DNA of 64,000 nucleotides from Diaminobutyricimonas sp. LJ205 (GTDB taxonomy: Bacteria > Actinomycetota > Actinomycetes > Actinomycetales > Microbacteriaceae). The notes beneath the pieces are model-generated. The model did not search any database. It was not told the DNA's origin and was given only the letters and a program-made list of their open reading frames with translations. Shown here one piece after another: positions 25,432-34,503 of this stretch (position 1 is the stretch's first letter; each line of letters starts with the position of its first letter). Both the position numbers and the translations under genes were made by a program. Location of the stretch: NCBI RefSeq assembly GCF_009755725.1, contig NZ_CP046619.1:2356001-2420000 (forward strand), written 5' to 3'.

Positions 25432-27014
25432 TGTGGATCCTCGGCGCCGACGTGATCGACGGACTCGGTGGCCCGCGCTACCGCGCCGACGTTCAGGTCG
25501 AGGACGACCGAATCGTCCGCATCGACCGGGATGACACCGTTCGCCGAGAGCCGCAGCCCGGCGACTTCCACGCCCCCAGCCGGATCGTGAGCCCGGGCTT
25601 CATCGACATGCACGCGCACGCCGACCTCGCCGTGCTGCGCGACGATGACCACCGGGCGAAGCTCGCCCAAGGCGTGACGACGCAGGTGATCGGTCAGGAC
25701 GGCATCGGCTACGCGCCCGTCGACGACGCGATACTGCCGGACATCCGCCGCCAGATCGGCGCGTGGAACGGCGACCTGCCCGACGAGCGATTCACCTGGC
25801 ACGCCATGCCGGAGTACCTCGCGGTACTCGATGAAGGTGTGCCGACCAACGTCGCGGTGCTCGTGCCGCAGGGCAACCTGCGCTGGCTGACGGTCGGGGC
25901 TGCTGCGCGGCAAGCGTCGGCATCCGAGCTTGACCGGATGCGCGGCATCCTCGCCGACGGCCTCGACGCCGGCGCCGTCGGGATGTCGTCGGGCCTCACC
26001 TACCCGCCCGGGATGTACGCCGACACCGACGAGCTCGTGGCGCTCACCGCAGTCGTCGCCCAGCGCGGTGGCTATTGGGCACCACACACGCGCGGCTACG
26101 GCGGTGGCGCACTCACCGCATACGCAGAGGCAATCGAGATCGCGAAACGCTCGGGCTGCGCGCTGCACCTCACGCACGCGACGATGAACTTCGCGCCGAA
26201 TCGCGGGCGTGCCTCGGAGCTGCTGGCGCTGGTCGATGCTGCACTCGCGGACGGAGTCGATGTCACGCTCGACAGCTATCCCTACCTCGCCGGCGCGACC
26301 ACCCTTGCGGCACTGTTGCCGAGCTGGGCGGCGTCGGGCGGACCGTCATCGACGCTCGAACGGTTGGATGATGCGGATGCCCGCGAGCGGATCCGCCACG
26401 ACCTCGAGGTGCTCGGTTCGGATGGCGCCCACGGCGAGATCGTCGACTGGGATCTCATACAGATCTCGGGCGTCTCGCAAGACCACCTCGCGTGGAGCGT
26501 CGGCCTCAGCGTCGCGCAAATCGGGGCGCAGTCGGGTGTGGATGCCACAACCGCCGCCCTCGACCTCATGCGCGACGACGCGCTCACAACCGGCATTCTG
26601 ATGCATGTCGGCGACGAGCAGAACGTGCGCGAGATCATGCGGCATCCGGTGCACTGCGCAGGCAGCGACGGCATCACGATCGGCGAGCGGCCGCACCCAC
26701 GGGCGTGGGGTGCGTTCGCGCGCTTCCTTGGTCATTACGCGAGGGATGCCGCGGGGCTGAGTCTCGAGACGATGGTGCAGCACCTCACCGCGACCCCTGC
26801 CCGCCGCCTCGGTCTCGCCGATCGCGGTGTGCTGCGCGAGGGAGCCGTCGCCGATCTCGTGGTGTTCGACCCGAAGACGATCCGGGACACCGCCACCTAC
26901 GAGTCCCCGCGCTCAGAACCGGTCGGCGTGGACCATGTCCTGATCGCGGGCACCCCCGTGATGGCCCGGGGTGCCCGCCTTCCCGGTCTGGCCGGCCGCG
27001 TGCTCCGCCGCTAG
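25431..27014 (+). CDS. D-aminoacylase / N-acyl-D-amino-acid deacylase (amidohydrolase)
   Basis: A 527-residue amidohydrolase-superfamily protein. The metal motif is PGFIDMHAHADLAVL (HxH, around residue 62). Further motifs are GAVGMSSGLTYPPGMYA, YWAPHTRGYG, and the late HCAGSDGITIGERPHPRAWG with the catalytic Asp. In classic D-aminoacylases a zinc-bridging Cys follows the HxH in a GNCG motif; here that place reads GQDG, so the Cys is absent. The family removes acyl groups from N-acyl-D-amino acids. ATG 25431 overlaps the preceding stop (TGATG). It closes the salvage operon and shares its CTAG stop with the convergent hydrolase gene. Confidence 0.9.
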   Translation: MWILGADVIDGLGGPRYRADVQVEDDRIVRIDRDDTVRREPQPGDFHAPSRIVSPGFIDMHAHADLAVLRDDDHRAKLAQGVTTQVIGQDGIGYAPVDDAILPDIRRQIGAWNGDLPDERFTWHAMPEYLAVLDEGVPTNVAVLVPQGNLRWLTVGAAARQASASELDRMRGILADGLDAGAVGMSSGLTYPPGMYADTDELVALTAVVAQRGGYWAPHTRGYGGGALTAYAEAIEIAKRSGCALHLTHATMNFAPNRGRASELLALVDAALADGVDVTLDSYPYLAGATTLAALLPSWAASGGPSSTLERLDDADARERIRHDLEVLGSDGAHGEIVDWDLIQISGVSQDHLAWSVGLSVAQIGAQSGVDATTAALDLMRDDALTTGILMHVGDEQNVREIMRHPVHCAGSDGITIGERPHPRAWGAFARFLGHYARDAAGLSLETMVQHLTATPARRLGLADRGVLREGAVADLVVFDPKTIRDTATYESPRSEPVGVDHVLIAGTPVMARGARLPGLAGRVLRR

Positions 27015-28033
27015 CGCGTCTCGTCGAGGAAGTCGGTGATCGCCTCGGCCATCGCTCCTGAGTGGGTGAAGTGCAGGTAGTGGTCGCCGTCGAGCACGAC
27101 GATCCTCTGGTGCGGGACGTTCTGCAGCAGGTCGATGTTCCGCTGATGCAGTTCGTCATTCCAGGTCATCTTGTCGCTGGCGAGGAAGTTGAGCACGGGT
27201 AGATCCCTCGGGTAACGCATTTCGTAGATGGTGTGGCCGTTCTGCCCCATCCGATTCGTCTCATCGGCGACGGTGTTATTGCCGTAGTTCCAGTTCACGA
27301 GCCCGCGAAACTGCTCGCGTTGAGTTGGCGTGTACAGCTCCGGGTCCAGGTCAGAGAGCGCAGGTGCGATTGCGGTGACCCACCGCACCAGCCCTGTCGT
27401 CTGCAGGAGCTTCTCGAAGTTGATCCCGCTCGACACCTCGCCTGCGCCCGCCTCTGCGGCATCGGCGGTCGGCACCGTTGCATCGATCCCGATGACCGCC
27501 GAAACCTCGTCTGGGTACTGGTTCGCGTAGTAGAGCGTGTAGTACCCGGCAATGGAGTGGCCGGCCAGCACGTATGGACCGGCGAGGTCGAGTTGAGCCA
27601 ACGTGTCGTGCAGTTCGGTGGTGATATTTTCAACCGTTCGTGGCCGATTGGTTTGGTCGCTGTGCCCGTAGCCGAAGCCTTCAACGACGATGACGCTGTA
27701 GCGGTCCTCAAGTTCGCGGATGAGGGGCGCGAACTCAATCGCCGGAGCCGCCGAGCCCAACCCGCTGAGCAGCACGATGGTCTCATCGCCGCTGCCGGCA
27801 CGGTAGACGTTGATCTTGCCACCGTCGATCTGAATCTTCTCCCCGTACGGCACGACCGCGGCGCGTTCCGCCTGTTCGATGAGCAGGTTGGCCGCAGTGG
27901 ACGCACCGACCAGGGCGGTGATGATGACGACGGCAGCGATCAGATTGCGGCGCCACCGGCGTCGACTCCGAGGTGGAGTGGGTGGATCCTCTCGCGACGG
28001 GGCTTCCTCGATCAAGGTCGGGTTGTGCGACAT
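27011..28033 (-). CDS. Membrane-anchored alpha/beta hydrolase
   Basis: A 340-residue protein with a short cytoplasmic Arg-rich segment (RSRRRWRR), one transmembrane helix (NLIAAVVIITALVGASTAA) and an alpha/beta hydrolase domain outside. The oxyanion region is LLSGLGSAAP, the nucleophile elbow GHSIAGYY, and the final His lies in LDGDHYLHFTHSG near the C-terminus. The substrate is unknown; an esterase or lipase-like role is possible. ATG 28033 is preceded by AGAGAGC; a second ATG lies at 28051. It ends in a CTAG shared with the D-aminoacylase gene. Confidence 0.85.
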   Translation of the reverse strand: MSHNPTLIEEAPSREDPPTPPRSRRRWRRNLIAAVVIITALVGASTAANLLIEQAERAAVVPYGEKIQIDGGKINVYRAGSGDETIVLLSGLGSAAPAIEFAPLIRELEDRYSVIVVEGFGYGHSDQTNRPRTVENITTELHDTLAQLDLAGPYVLAGHSIAGYYTLYYANQYPDEVSAVIGIDATVPTADAAEAGAGEVSSGINFEKLLQTTGLVRWVTAIAPALSDLDPELYTPTQREQFRGLVNWNYGNNTVADETNRMGQNGHTIYEMRYPRDLPVLNFLASDKMTWNDELHQRNIDLLQNVPHQRIVVLDGDHYLHFTHSGAMAEAITDFLDETR

Positions 28034-28255
28034 GGGATGCTCTCTGCTCATACTTCGACAGTAGAAAGAGCGTGCACGGCGCGGATCGGCCGAAGTAGTG
28101 CACCTCACGCTGGGAACGCGTACGCCCTTTGGCGTACTGCCTACGCTTTTCGCCGATCTCATCCTTCGCAGATGATGAGCACGCTCTTGCCGCGGCGGAA
28201 ACTGAGCGAACGGATGAATCCTGAGGCGACGACGCTCGACTGAGTGGAGCCAGTG

Positions 28256-29593
28256 ATGAGTGATGCTGAGGAGCTACAACGGATGAGAGCCCGTGTGGCC
28301 GAACTCGAGGCCGAGCGGGTCCACGCGGCGGGCACCGCGAATTCCCGCGGGAGGCATCGTTGGCGGTCCATCGCTTCGGCGATCCTACTCACCCTGTCGT
28401 GTGTACTCGCACCGGTAACGATCGCGGCGGTGTGGGCAAGCACCCAGGTGTCCGATACCGACCGCTACGTCGAAACCGTGAGCCCGCTGATCGATGAGCC
28501 GTCAGTGCAGGCGGACCTGACCGATGCGGTCACCGAGGTGATCTTCACCCACGTGGATCTGGAGGCGGTTACCGACGAGGCGCTAGGCGCAGTGTCCGAC
28601 CTCGGTCTCGCACCGCGGGCCCAAGCTGCCCTCCAAGCCCTGCAGCAGCCGTTGATCTCGGGCATTGAGGACTTTGTTCACACGCGCGTTGCGGGTTTGA
28701 TCAGCAGCCAGCAGTTCGCCACCGTCTGGGATCAGGCCAACGAGATTGCACACACGCAATTGCTGAACCTTCTTGAGGGCACTCAGGGCGGGGCGATCAG
28801 CGCCCAGAGTGACACGATCACGGTGAACCTCGGACCGATCGTCGCGCAGGTGAAGGAACGCCTGATCGCGGACGGCTTCGACTTGGCGTCGAACATTCCC
28901 GAAGTGGATGTCTCGTACGAGCTGGTGGAATCGGATGCCGTCACCCAAGCCCAGACCGCCTACCGGCTACTCACCGCGCTCAGTATCTGGCTTCCGATCA
29001 TCACCTTGATCCTGTTCGTTGCGGGCGTGCTGCTGGCACGGTACCGCAGCCGCGCAGTCATGTTCGGAGCGCTCGGCATCCTGGCCTCGATGCTTGCGCT
29101 GGGAATCGCTCTCGCCGTTGCCCGCATCGTCTACCTTCAGGCCCTGCCCGGCACAGTACTGTCCAGTGAGTCGGCGGGGATGGTCTATGACACCCTGGTG
29201 CGCTTCCTTCGCGACGGGCTCCGCCTAGTCGCGGTCCTCGCGTTGGTGGTGGCAATCGCGGCGTACTTCTCGGGATCCTCACCCTCCGCTGTTCGCGCTC
29301 GCGCGGCCGCGTCGAGGGGAATCGCCCGCCTGCGCGGTCGTGCGGAGGGAGCCGGCATGCGTACCGGCGGCTTCGGGGTCTGGGTTTACAAGTACAAGCG
29401 ACTGCTCTGGGTAGCGACTGTAATCATCGGGGGCCTCGTGCTGGTGTTCTGGTCGCGGCCGACCATCGCCGTGGTGATCACGACGACCATCGTCGTGATC
29501 GTCGTCATCGCGCTCATCGAGTTCCTCGCGCGTCCTCCGAGCGTTCCGCTGGTCGAGCCCGCCGAAGACGAACGTCTGCTTCAGCAGCGGTGA
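28256..29593 (+). CDS. Multi-pass membrane protein of unknown function
   Basis: A 445-residue protein that I cannot name. It begins with a short coiled-coil-like segment (AEELQRMRARVAELEAERV), then one membrane helix (SIASAILLTLSCVLAPVTIAAVW). A ~170-residue extracytoplasmic region follows, with helical DRYVETVSPLIDEPSVQ and pairs of VTD/VTEV motifs. After that come about five further membrane helices in the second half. The layout TM, long outer loop starting DTDRYVETV, then TM cluster is common in actinobacterial conserved membrane proteins of unknown role. ATG 28256 has GTGGAG eight bases upstream. A bidirectional hairpin follows. Confidence 0.75.
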   Translation: MSDAEELQRMRARVAELEAERVHAAGTANSRGRHRWRSIASAILLTLSCVLAPVTIAAVWASTQVSDTDRYVETVSPLIDEPSVQADLTDAVTEVIFTHVDLEAVTDEALGAVSDLGLAPRAQAALQALQQPLISGIEDFVHTRVAGLISSQQFATVWDQANEIAHTQLLNLLEGTQGGAISAQSDTITVNLGPIVAQVKERLIADGFDLASNIPEVDVSYELVESDAVTQAQTAYRLLTALSIWLPIITLILFVAGVLLARYRSRAVMFGALGILASMLALGIALAVARIVYLQALPGTVLSSESAGMVYDTLVRFLRDGLRLVAVLALVVAIAAYFSGSSPSAVRARAAASRGIARLRGRAEGAGMRTGGFGVWVYKYKRLLWVATVIIGGLVLVFWSRPTIAVVITTTIVVIVVIALIEFLARPPSVPLVEPAEDERLLQQR

Positions 29594-29602
29594 CAAAGAA
29601 AT

Positions 29603-29628
29603 CCGCTGGTCGAGGAATCGACCAGCGG
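29603..29628. terminator. Bidirectional hairpin terminator between convergent genes
   Basis: A perfect 11-base stem, CCGCTGGTCGA and TCGACCAGCGG, with a GGAA tetraloop lies between the ends of a plus-strand and a minus-strand gene. It is preceded by AAAGAAAT on the plus strand, which gives a U-tract for the minus transcript. The stem matches the CCGCTGGTCGA core of the interspersed repeats. Confidence 0.75.
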
Positions 29629-29638
29629 ACTGTCGGAC

Positions 29639-29914
29639 TCATGCGCCCAGGATCTTCGCCTTCTGCGTGGCGAACTCTTCCTCGGTCAGAACGCCCTGTG
29701 CTTTGAGCTCCCCCAAGGTCTTCAGCTGCTCCAGCGGATCAGCTGACTCAGGCGCGGGCGCCGTTTGATAGACCGGCTGTTCTTCGTAACTGCCGGCCTG
29801 CTGAGCATCCTGGGCATTCCAGCGTTGTTGCTGCCGGCGCTGCACCCGACCGCTCACCGCCGATGCGGTGCCGGCGACCACCGCCGTGCGCGCTACTCCT
29901 CGAAGCAGTCCCAT
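29639..29914 (-). CDS. SHOCT domain protein
   Basis: A 91-residue small protein. The N-terminus MGLLRGVARTAVVAGTASAVSGRV is weakly hydrophobic and may associate with membrane. A Gln/Pro-rich linker follows, and the C-terminal ~30 residues are a SHOCT domain (LEQLKTLGELKAQGVLTEEEFATQKAKILG). SHOCT domains are short oligomerisation or interaction modules. ATG 29914 is chosen because AGGAGG lies nine bases before it. It is followed upstream on the same strand by the DUF6325 gene, a pairing common in actinobacteria. Confidence 0.88.
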   Translation of the reverse strand: MGLLRGVARTAVVAGTASAVSGRVQRRQQQRWNAQDAQQAGSYEEQPVYQTAPAPESADPLEQLKTLGELKAQGVLTEEEFATQKAKILGA

Positions 29915-29927
29915 GTCGCTCTCCTCC

Positions 29928-30377
29928 TCAGACCGTCGACTCGGACTCGATGGCATCCAGCAAGGTCATGATGTCCTGCGCGGGAATGCGGGCACTCGCG
30001 ATCATCTCGCCGCCGACCTCGCGCGCTGCGGCGACGAATGGGATCGCCCACAGGTTCTCGTACACAATGAGCGCGGCTGCAGTGTTCGGGTTCATGGCGG
30101 CGGCCGCTTCCTCAATGTCTTCGTCGCTGAGCATCCCCGACCGGACCGCGGCGAGCTGTGCGAATCCTTCCAGTCCTTCGCTGGAGTCTTCTTCCCACTC
30201 CATTCCGGCCACCGAGCCGTCAGCGTCTTTCGCGATGATCATGAGGTCGTAGACCCAGATCACCTTTCGCTGAATCAGGTCGAGCAGAGCCGCCGCGGTC
30301 TTACCGGTGCGCTTCTGGTCAAGTGGAAACTCGATCAACACAAAGTCGATCGGGCCGTGCACATCCGTTGATTGCAT
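29928..30377 (-). CDS. DUF6325 family protein
   Basis: A 149-residue soluble protein with the DUF6325/DUF1269-like pattern: GPIDFVLIEFPLDQ at the start, AALLDLIQRKVIWVYDLMII, then DGSVAGMEWEED and AALIVYENLWAIPFVAAARE. The role is unknown; relatives are often described as membrane- or stress-associated and neighbour SHOCT proteins, as here. The start codon ATG 30377 follows GAGGGTG. The 13-bp gap to the SHOCT gene implies one transcript. Confidence 0.85.
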   Translation of the reverse strand: MQSTDVHGPIDFVLIEFPLDQKRTGKTAAALLDLIQRKVIWVYDLMIIAKDADGSVAGMEWEEDSSEGLEGFAQLAAVRSGMLSDEDIEEAAAAMNPNTAAALIVYENLWAIPFVAAAREVGGEMIASARIPAQDIMTLLDAIESESTV

Positions 30378-30491
30378 GAAACATCACCCTCACAAATTCC
30401 TGGCTCGGCGAGACTCGACAAGTGTCGATTCCCCCTGCCCGCGCTGCATCACCCCGGGCGGATGATTCGCGCGCGTGCAGGGGATGTGCGA

Positions 30492-30938
30492 TCAAGCGCT
30501 GCCGCGCGTGAGATCGCGGGGGTGGGCGAGCACCGCCCACACGATGAGAACGTCGAAGGCGATGATGATGGTCGCCCACAACGGGTAGTACGGCAGCCAC
30601 ATGAAGTTTGCGATCGCGCTGAGCACCGCGAGCACCACAGCCACGATCCGCGCCCAGAGCGCACCACGGAACACCGCAGCCCCGGCAAACACCAGGAGAA
30701 CGCCTCCGAGTAAGTGGATCCAGCCCCACGAGGTGAGGTCGAACTGGAACGTGTACTCCTCGCCTCTGACATAGAACTCATCGTTGAGCAATGCCACGAG
30801 GCCCTGGGTGACCTGGAAGGCGCCGGCCATGATCATGATGATCCCGGCGACAAGAATCGTACCCGCCGCCCCGGTGCTGTAATCCTGATCGGCGAATCGC
30901 CCGGTATCGGTAGTCCGCCCCGCTGAACCGGTTGTCAT
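30492..30938 (-). CDS. Small four-helix membrane protein (DUF7144-like)
   Basis: A 148-residue protein with a polar N-terminal ~25 residues and four transmembrane helices: GTILVAGIIMIMAGAFQVTQG, WIHLLGGVLLVFAGAAVF, IVAVVLAVLSAIANFMWLPYY and TIIIAFDVLIVWAVLAH (split by short loops). The pattern WGWIHLL...NFMWLPYYPLWAT is typical of a small actinobacterial membrane family of unknown function. ATG 30938 has GAGGGAG nine bases upstream. It is in the same direction as the DUF6325 and SHOCT genes and may belong to the same regulon. Confidence 0.85.
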   Translation of the reverse strand: MTTGSAGRTTDTGRFADQDYSTGAAGTILVAGIIMIMAGAFQVTQGLVALLNDEFYVRGEEYTFQFDLTSWGWIHLLGGVLLVFAGAAVFRGALWARIVAVVLAVLSAIANFMWLPYYPLWATIIIAFDVLIVWAVLAHPRDLTRGSA

Positions 30939-31129
30939 GGTGGTCTCCCTCGTTGCGGTGAGCCGTTGGCGACTGCGTTGTGTCACCGTTCACTCGGCTC
31001 TCCCTCAGGAAATGCCTACTCTGGGCCGTTCGTGACTTCCTCATCCTCGCGGGGTGATCCTCATCCGCCGGCACGTGCGTATTTTGGGGCGAGCGGCAGC
31101 AGCACATCACGCACGGATGGGACGCGAAC

Positions 31130-32530
31130 ATGACCGAGCAGACGGCCAAGACTCAGGCGCGGGGTGTGCTACTTCCGCTCGCGCTCGCGCAATTCATCTG
31201 CAGCTTCGCCGGCTCGAACATGAACGTGATGATCAACGACATGAGCGAGGACCTGGACACAACTGTGCAGGGCATTCAGGTCGCGATCACGATCTTCCTG
31301 CTGGTCATGGCCGCGCTGATGATCCCCGGCGGAAAGCTCACCGACAAGTACGGCCGCAAGCGGCTGTTTCTTCTTGGATTGATGATCTATGGCGTCGGCG
31401 CGCTGATCAGCGCGGTGGCGCCCGGGCTTCCCATTCTCATTCTCGGGAACTCCATCCTCGAGGGCATCGGTACCGCGCTGCTCATCCCGCCGGTCTACAT
31501 CCTCACCACCATGCTGTTCCACGATCTGGGTTCCCGAGCCAAGGCGTTCGGAGCGATCAGCGCCGCGGGAGGCATCGGCTCCGCGGCGGGTCCGCTGATC
31601 GGTGGCCTGATCACCTCAGCGATCAGCTGGCGCGCGGCGTTCGTCTTCCAGGCGCTCATCATCGTGGCGATCGTGCTGCTCAGCCGCAACATCAAGGATC
31701 CGCTCCCGCCGGATCCGACTCGGGAGTTCGACGTGCTGGGCGCGGTTCTCTCGGCCGGGGGTCTCATCCTGATCGTGCTGGGAATCCTCGCCACCGACAA
31801 CAGCCTCGTACTGATGCTTGTCCTGGTCGCGTCCGGCGCACTCGTGCTGGTCGGGTTCTTCCTGTCGGTGCGGGCCAAGGAACGGGCGGGCAAGGAACCG
31901 CTCCTGTCGACGAGCCTGTTCCGCAACAAGACGTCCAACCTTGGGCTGATCACCCAGAACGCGCAGTGGCTGATGCTCCTGGGGTTCTCGTTTGTAGTCG
32001 CGAGCTTCCTACAGGTGGTGCGCGGCTACAACGCCATCGAAACCGGGGTGATCTTCACCGCCGCGACTATCGGCCTGCTGGCCTCTTCGCTGGCGGCCGG
32101 ACCGCTGTCGAAACGGTTCGCGCAAAAGACCCTCATTGTGGCCGGCTTCGTGATGACCACCGCCGGGATGCTACTGGGCCTCTGGCTCGTGCCGGGAACG
32201 GAGACCGGCTGGGCCTTCGCACCGGGACTGCTGCTCACCGGACTCGGCGTGGGTCTGATGCTCACCCCATCGGTGAACGTTGTGCAATCCAGTTTCTCCG
32301 AGTCCAAGCAGGGGGAGATCTCCGGCCTTTCCCGCAGCGTGTCCAACCTCGGGTCGTCGCTCGGCACGGCGATCGCCGGCACCGTCCTGGTTGCCGGGAT
32401 CGCGTCGACCCCCGGGCGAAACTATGCACTGTCGGTGATCGTGCTCGCGGTGGTGGGCCTGGTCGGTCTGGCGGCGGCCCTGTTCATCCCGCGCAAGATT
32501 CCCGCACCGGTCGAGGAACCGGCCGCCTGA
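31130..32530 (+). CDS. MFS transporter, DHA2 (EmrB/QacA) drug exporter family
   Basis: A 466-residue exporter with fourteen predicted transmembrane helices. Motif A is GKLTDKYGRKRLFLLG after TM2 (about residue 68) and motif C-like GAGGIGSAAGPLIGG follows TM5. DHA2 proteins use the proton gradient to expel drugs, dyes or other toxic compounds. The N-terminus MTEQTAKTQARGVLLPLALAQF is normal for the family. It is flanked by the convergent GH15 gene only 6 bp away. No adjacent regulator is seen; the substrate is unknown. Confidence 0.93.
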   Translation: MTEQTAKTQARGVLLPLALAQFICSFAGSNMNVMINDMSEDLDTTVQGIQVAITIFLLVMAALMIPGGKLTDKYGRKRLFLLGLMIYGVGALISAVAPGLPILILGNSILEGIGTALLIPPVYILTTMLFHDLGSRAKAFGAISAAGGIGSAAGPLIGGLITSAISWRAAFVFQALIIVAIVLLSRNIKDPLPPDPTREFDVLGAVLSAGGLILIVLGILATDNSLVLMLVLVASGALVLVGFFLSVRAKERAGKEPLLSTSLFRNKTSNLGLITQNAQWLMLLGFSFVVASFLQVVRGYNAIETGVIFTAATIGLLASSLAAGPLSKRFAQKTLIVAGFVMTTAGMLLGLWLVPGTETGWAFAPGLLLTGLGVGLMLTPSVNVVQSSFSESKQGEISGLSRSVSNLGSSLGTAIAGTVLVAGIASTPGRNYALSVIVLAVVGLVGLAAALFIPRKIPAPVEEPAA

Positions 32531-32536
32531 GTTCGG

Positions 32537-34381
32537 TCAGCGGCGCGCCGCCCGGCGGGTCAGCCGCTCATCCAGCGTGACGGCCGCGTTGATCAGGGCC
32601 AGGTGGGTGAACGCCTGCGGGAAGTTGCCGATCTGCTCACCGGTCAGCGCGATCTCTTCGGAGTACAGCCCCAGATGATTGGCGTAGGTCAGCATCTTCT
32701 CGAAGGTGACCCGCGCCTTATCGAGGTGGCCGGCCCCTGCCAACGCCTCCACATAGGTGAACGTGCACAGCGAGAAGGTGCCCTCGGAACCGCGCAGACC
32801 GTCCGGTGAGGCTTCAGGGTCGTACCGGTAGACGAGGCTGTCGGTGACCAGTTCGCCATCCATCGCTTCCAGCGTGGACTGCCACATTGGATCGGTCGGG
32901 CTGATGAACCCGAGCGCCGCCATGCGCAAGAGCGAGGCATCCAGAACATTCGTCTGGTAGTGCTGCACGAAGGCCTGACGCTCCTCGTTCCAGCCCTTCT
33001 CCATGATCTGCTGGAAGACCGCGTCCCTGGCCGCCATCCATTGGTCAGCGGATGCCGGGCGCCCATGCTTGGCGGCGAGGCGGATGCCGCGGTCGAAGGC
33101 GACCCAGCACATCAGCCGGCCGTAGGTGAAGTCCTGCCGTCCGCCGCGGGTTTCCCAGATGCCCTCCTCGGGCTGGTCCCAGTTGTCGACGAGCCAATCG
33201 AGCACGGCGCACACCTTGACCCAGCCGACATAGTTCATCTGGAAGCCGCGTGCGTCAGCGGAGTACAGGCTGTCCATCATCTCGCCGTAAATGTCGAGCT
33301 GCAGTTGATCGGCGGCGCCGTTGCCGACCCGAACAGGGAACGACTTTCGGTACCCCTCCCAGTGCTCCAGGCTCTCCTCGCTGAGATCGCTGGATCCGTC
33401 GATGCGGTACATGATGTTCAGCGGGGTTCCGCCGTCCGGGTGCGTGTCGATGACTCGTTCACGCATCCAGGCGCCGAAGGCCACCGCTTCCTCGATGAAG
33501 CCCAGTCTGAGCAGGGCGTACACCGAGAACGACGCATCCCGGACCCAGGTGAAGCGGTAGTCCCAGTTGCGTTCGCCACCGACTTGCTCTGGTAACGCGG
33601 CAGTGGGGGCGGCGACCAGTCCTCCGCTCGGTGCGTAGGTCATCAGCTTGAGGGTGATTGCCGAACGGTTCACCATCTCCCGCCAGCGACCGGTGTAGGT
33701 GCACTGCTCGAGCCAGGTCGTCCAGAACTTCACAGTGCCGTTGAAGAGACCCCACACTTCGCCGACGCTGGTCCGTCGCGCCTCGGTCCCGCCGACGTCG
33801 AGGATCATGCCGCGCATCTCCCCCATGTTCAGGGTCACTTCGGCGTGCACGTCCCCGGCCTCGTCGGCCGCGCCGCGGCCCAGCTGTTCGTCCTCGGGCT
33901 CCCGAACGAGGCTGACCGCCATCGTGGTGCGCGCGCCCCTAAAGACCGCGCCGCCCTCGGTGATCTGCGTCTCGTGCGGCTCGCGTCCGTAGTCGAAGCG
34001 CGGGGCGATGTCGATCTCGAAGGACATTTGGCCTCGGATGCACCGCAGCATCCGCACGATCCGGTGATGCTCGGTGGGCACCCGCGCACTCGTCACCGGC
34101 ATGAAATCAACCACCTCGCCGACGCCGGATTCGGTCAGGTATCGGGTGACCAGCACCGCGGTATCGGGAAAGTAGAGCTGCTTCGTGGTGAAGGCGTCCG
34201 CGGTCGGCCGGACGCGGCAGAACCCGCCCTTCTCCCGATCGAGGAGCGCCCCGAACACACTCGGCGAATCGAATCGTGGAGCGCAAAACCAGTCGATCGA
34301 CCCATCTGTCGACACGAGAGCTGAGGTCTGGAGGTCTCCGATCAGCCCGTGGTCTTCGATGAGCGGGTATCCGTCTTTCAT
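32537..34381 (-). CDS. Glycoside hydrolase family 15 protein (glucoamylase/trehalase-like)
   Basis: A 614-residue cytoplasmic GH15 protein. The N-terminal beta-sandwich starts YPLIEDHGLIGDLQTSALVS and GSIDWFCAPRFDSPSVFG. The (alpha/alpha)6 catalytic barrel shows NWDYRFTWVRDASFSVYAL and, near the end, RGSEGTFSLCTFTYVEALA, containing a Glu at the expected catalytic place. Mycobacterial relatives are trehalases; others are glucoamylases or dextran-degrading enzymes, so the sugar is not certain. No signal peptide is present. It diverges from the potassium channel gene across 122 bp. Confidence 0.93.
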   Translation of the reverse strand: MKDGYPLIEDHGLIGDLQTSALVSTDGSIDWFCAPRFDSPSVFGALLDREKGGFCRVRPTADAFTTKQLYFPDTAVLVTRYLTESGVGEVVDFMPVTSARVPTEHHRIVRMLRCIRGQMSFEIDIAPRFDYGREPHETQITEGGAVFRGARTTMAVSLVREPEDEQLGRGAADEAGDVHAEVTLNMGEMRGMILDVGGTEARRTSVGEVWGLFNGTVKFWTTWLEQCTYTGRWREMVNRSAITLKLMTYAPSGGLVAAPTAALPEQVGGERNWDYRFTWVRDASFSVYALLRLGFIEEAVAFGAWMRERVIDTHPDGGTPLNIMYRIDGSSDLSEESLEHWEGYRKSFPVRVGNGAADQLQLDIYGEMMDSLYSADARGFQMNYVGWVKVCAVLDWLVDNWDQPEEGIWETRGGRQDFTYGRLMCWVAFDRGIRLAAKHGRPASADQWMAARDAVFQQIMEKGWNEERQAFVQHYQTNVLDASLLRMAALGFISPTDPMWQSTLEAMDGELVTDSLVYRYDPEASPDGLRGSEGTFSLCTFTYVEALAGAGHLDKARVTFEKMLTYANHLGLYSEEIALTGEQIGNFPQAFTHLALINAAVTLDERLTRRAARR

Positions 34382-34503
34382 GACGCGCCTCCTCAGCTAC
34401 TCCCCGATTGTTGGGCGAGCCTTCGCGAGGCGTCATCATCCTGACCGGATGAACCTGCACGCGCGGGCCAGACCCTCGACGGGGGCCGTCTTAAAGTCGT
34501 CCC

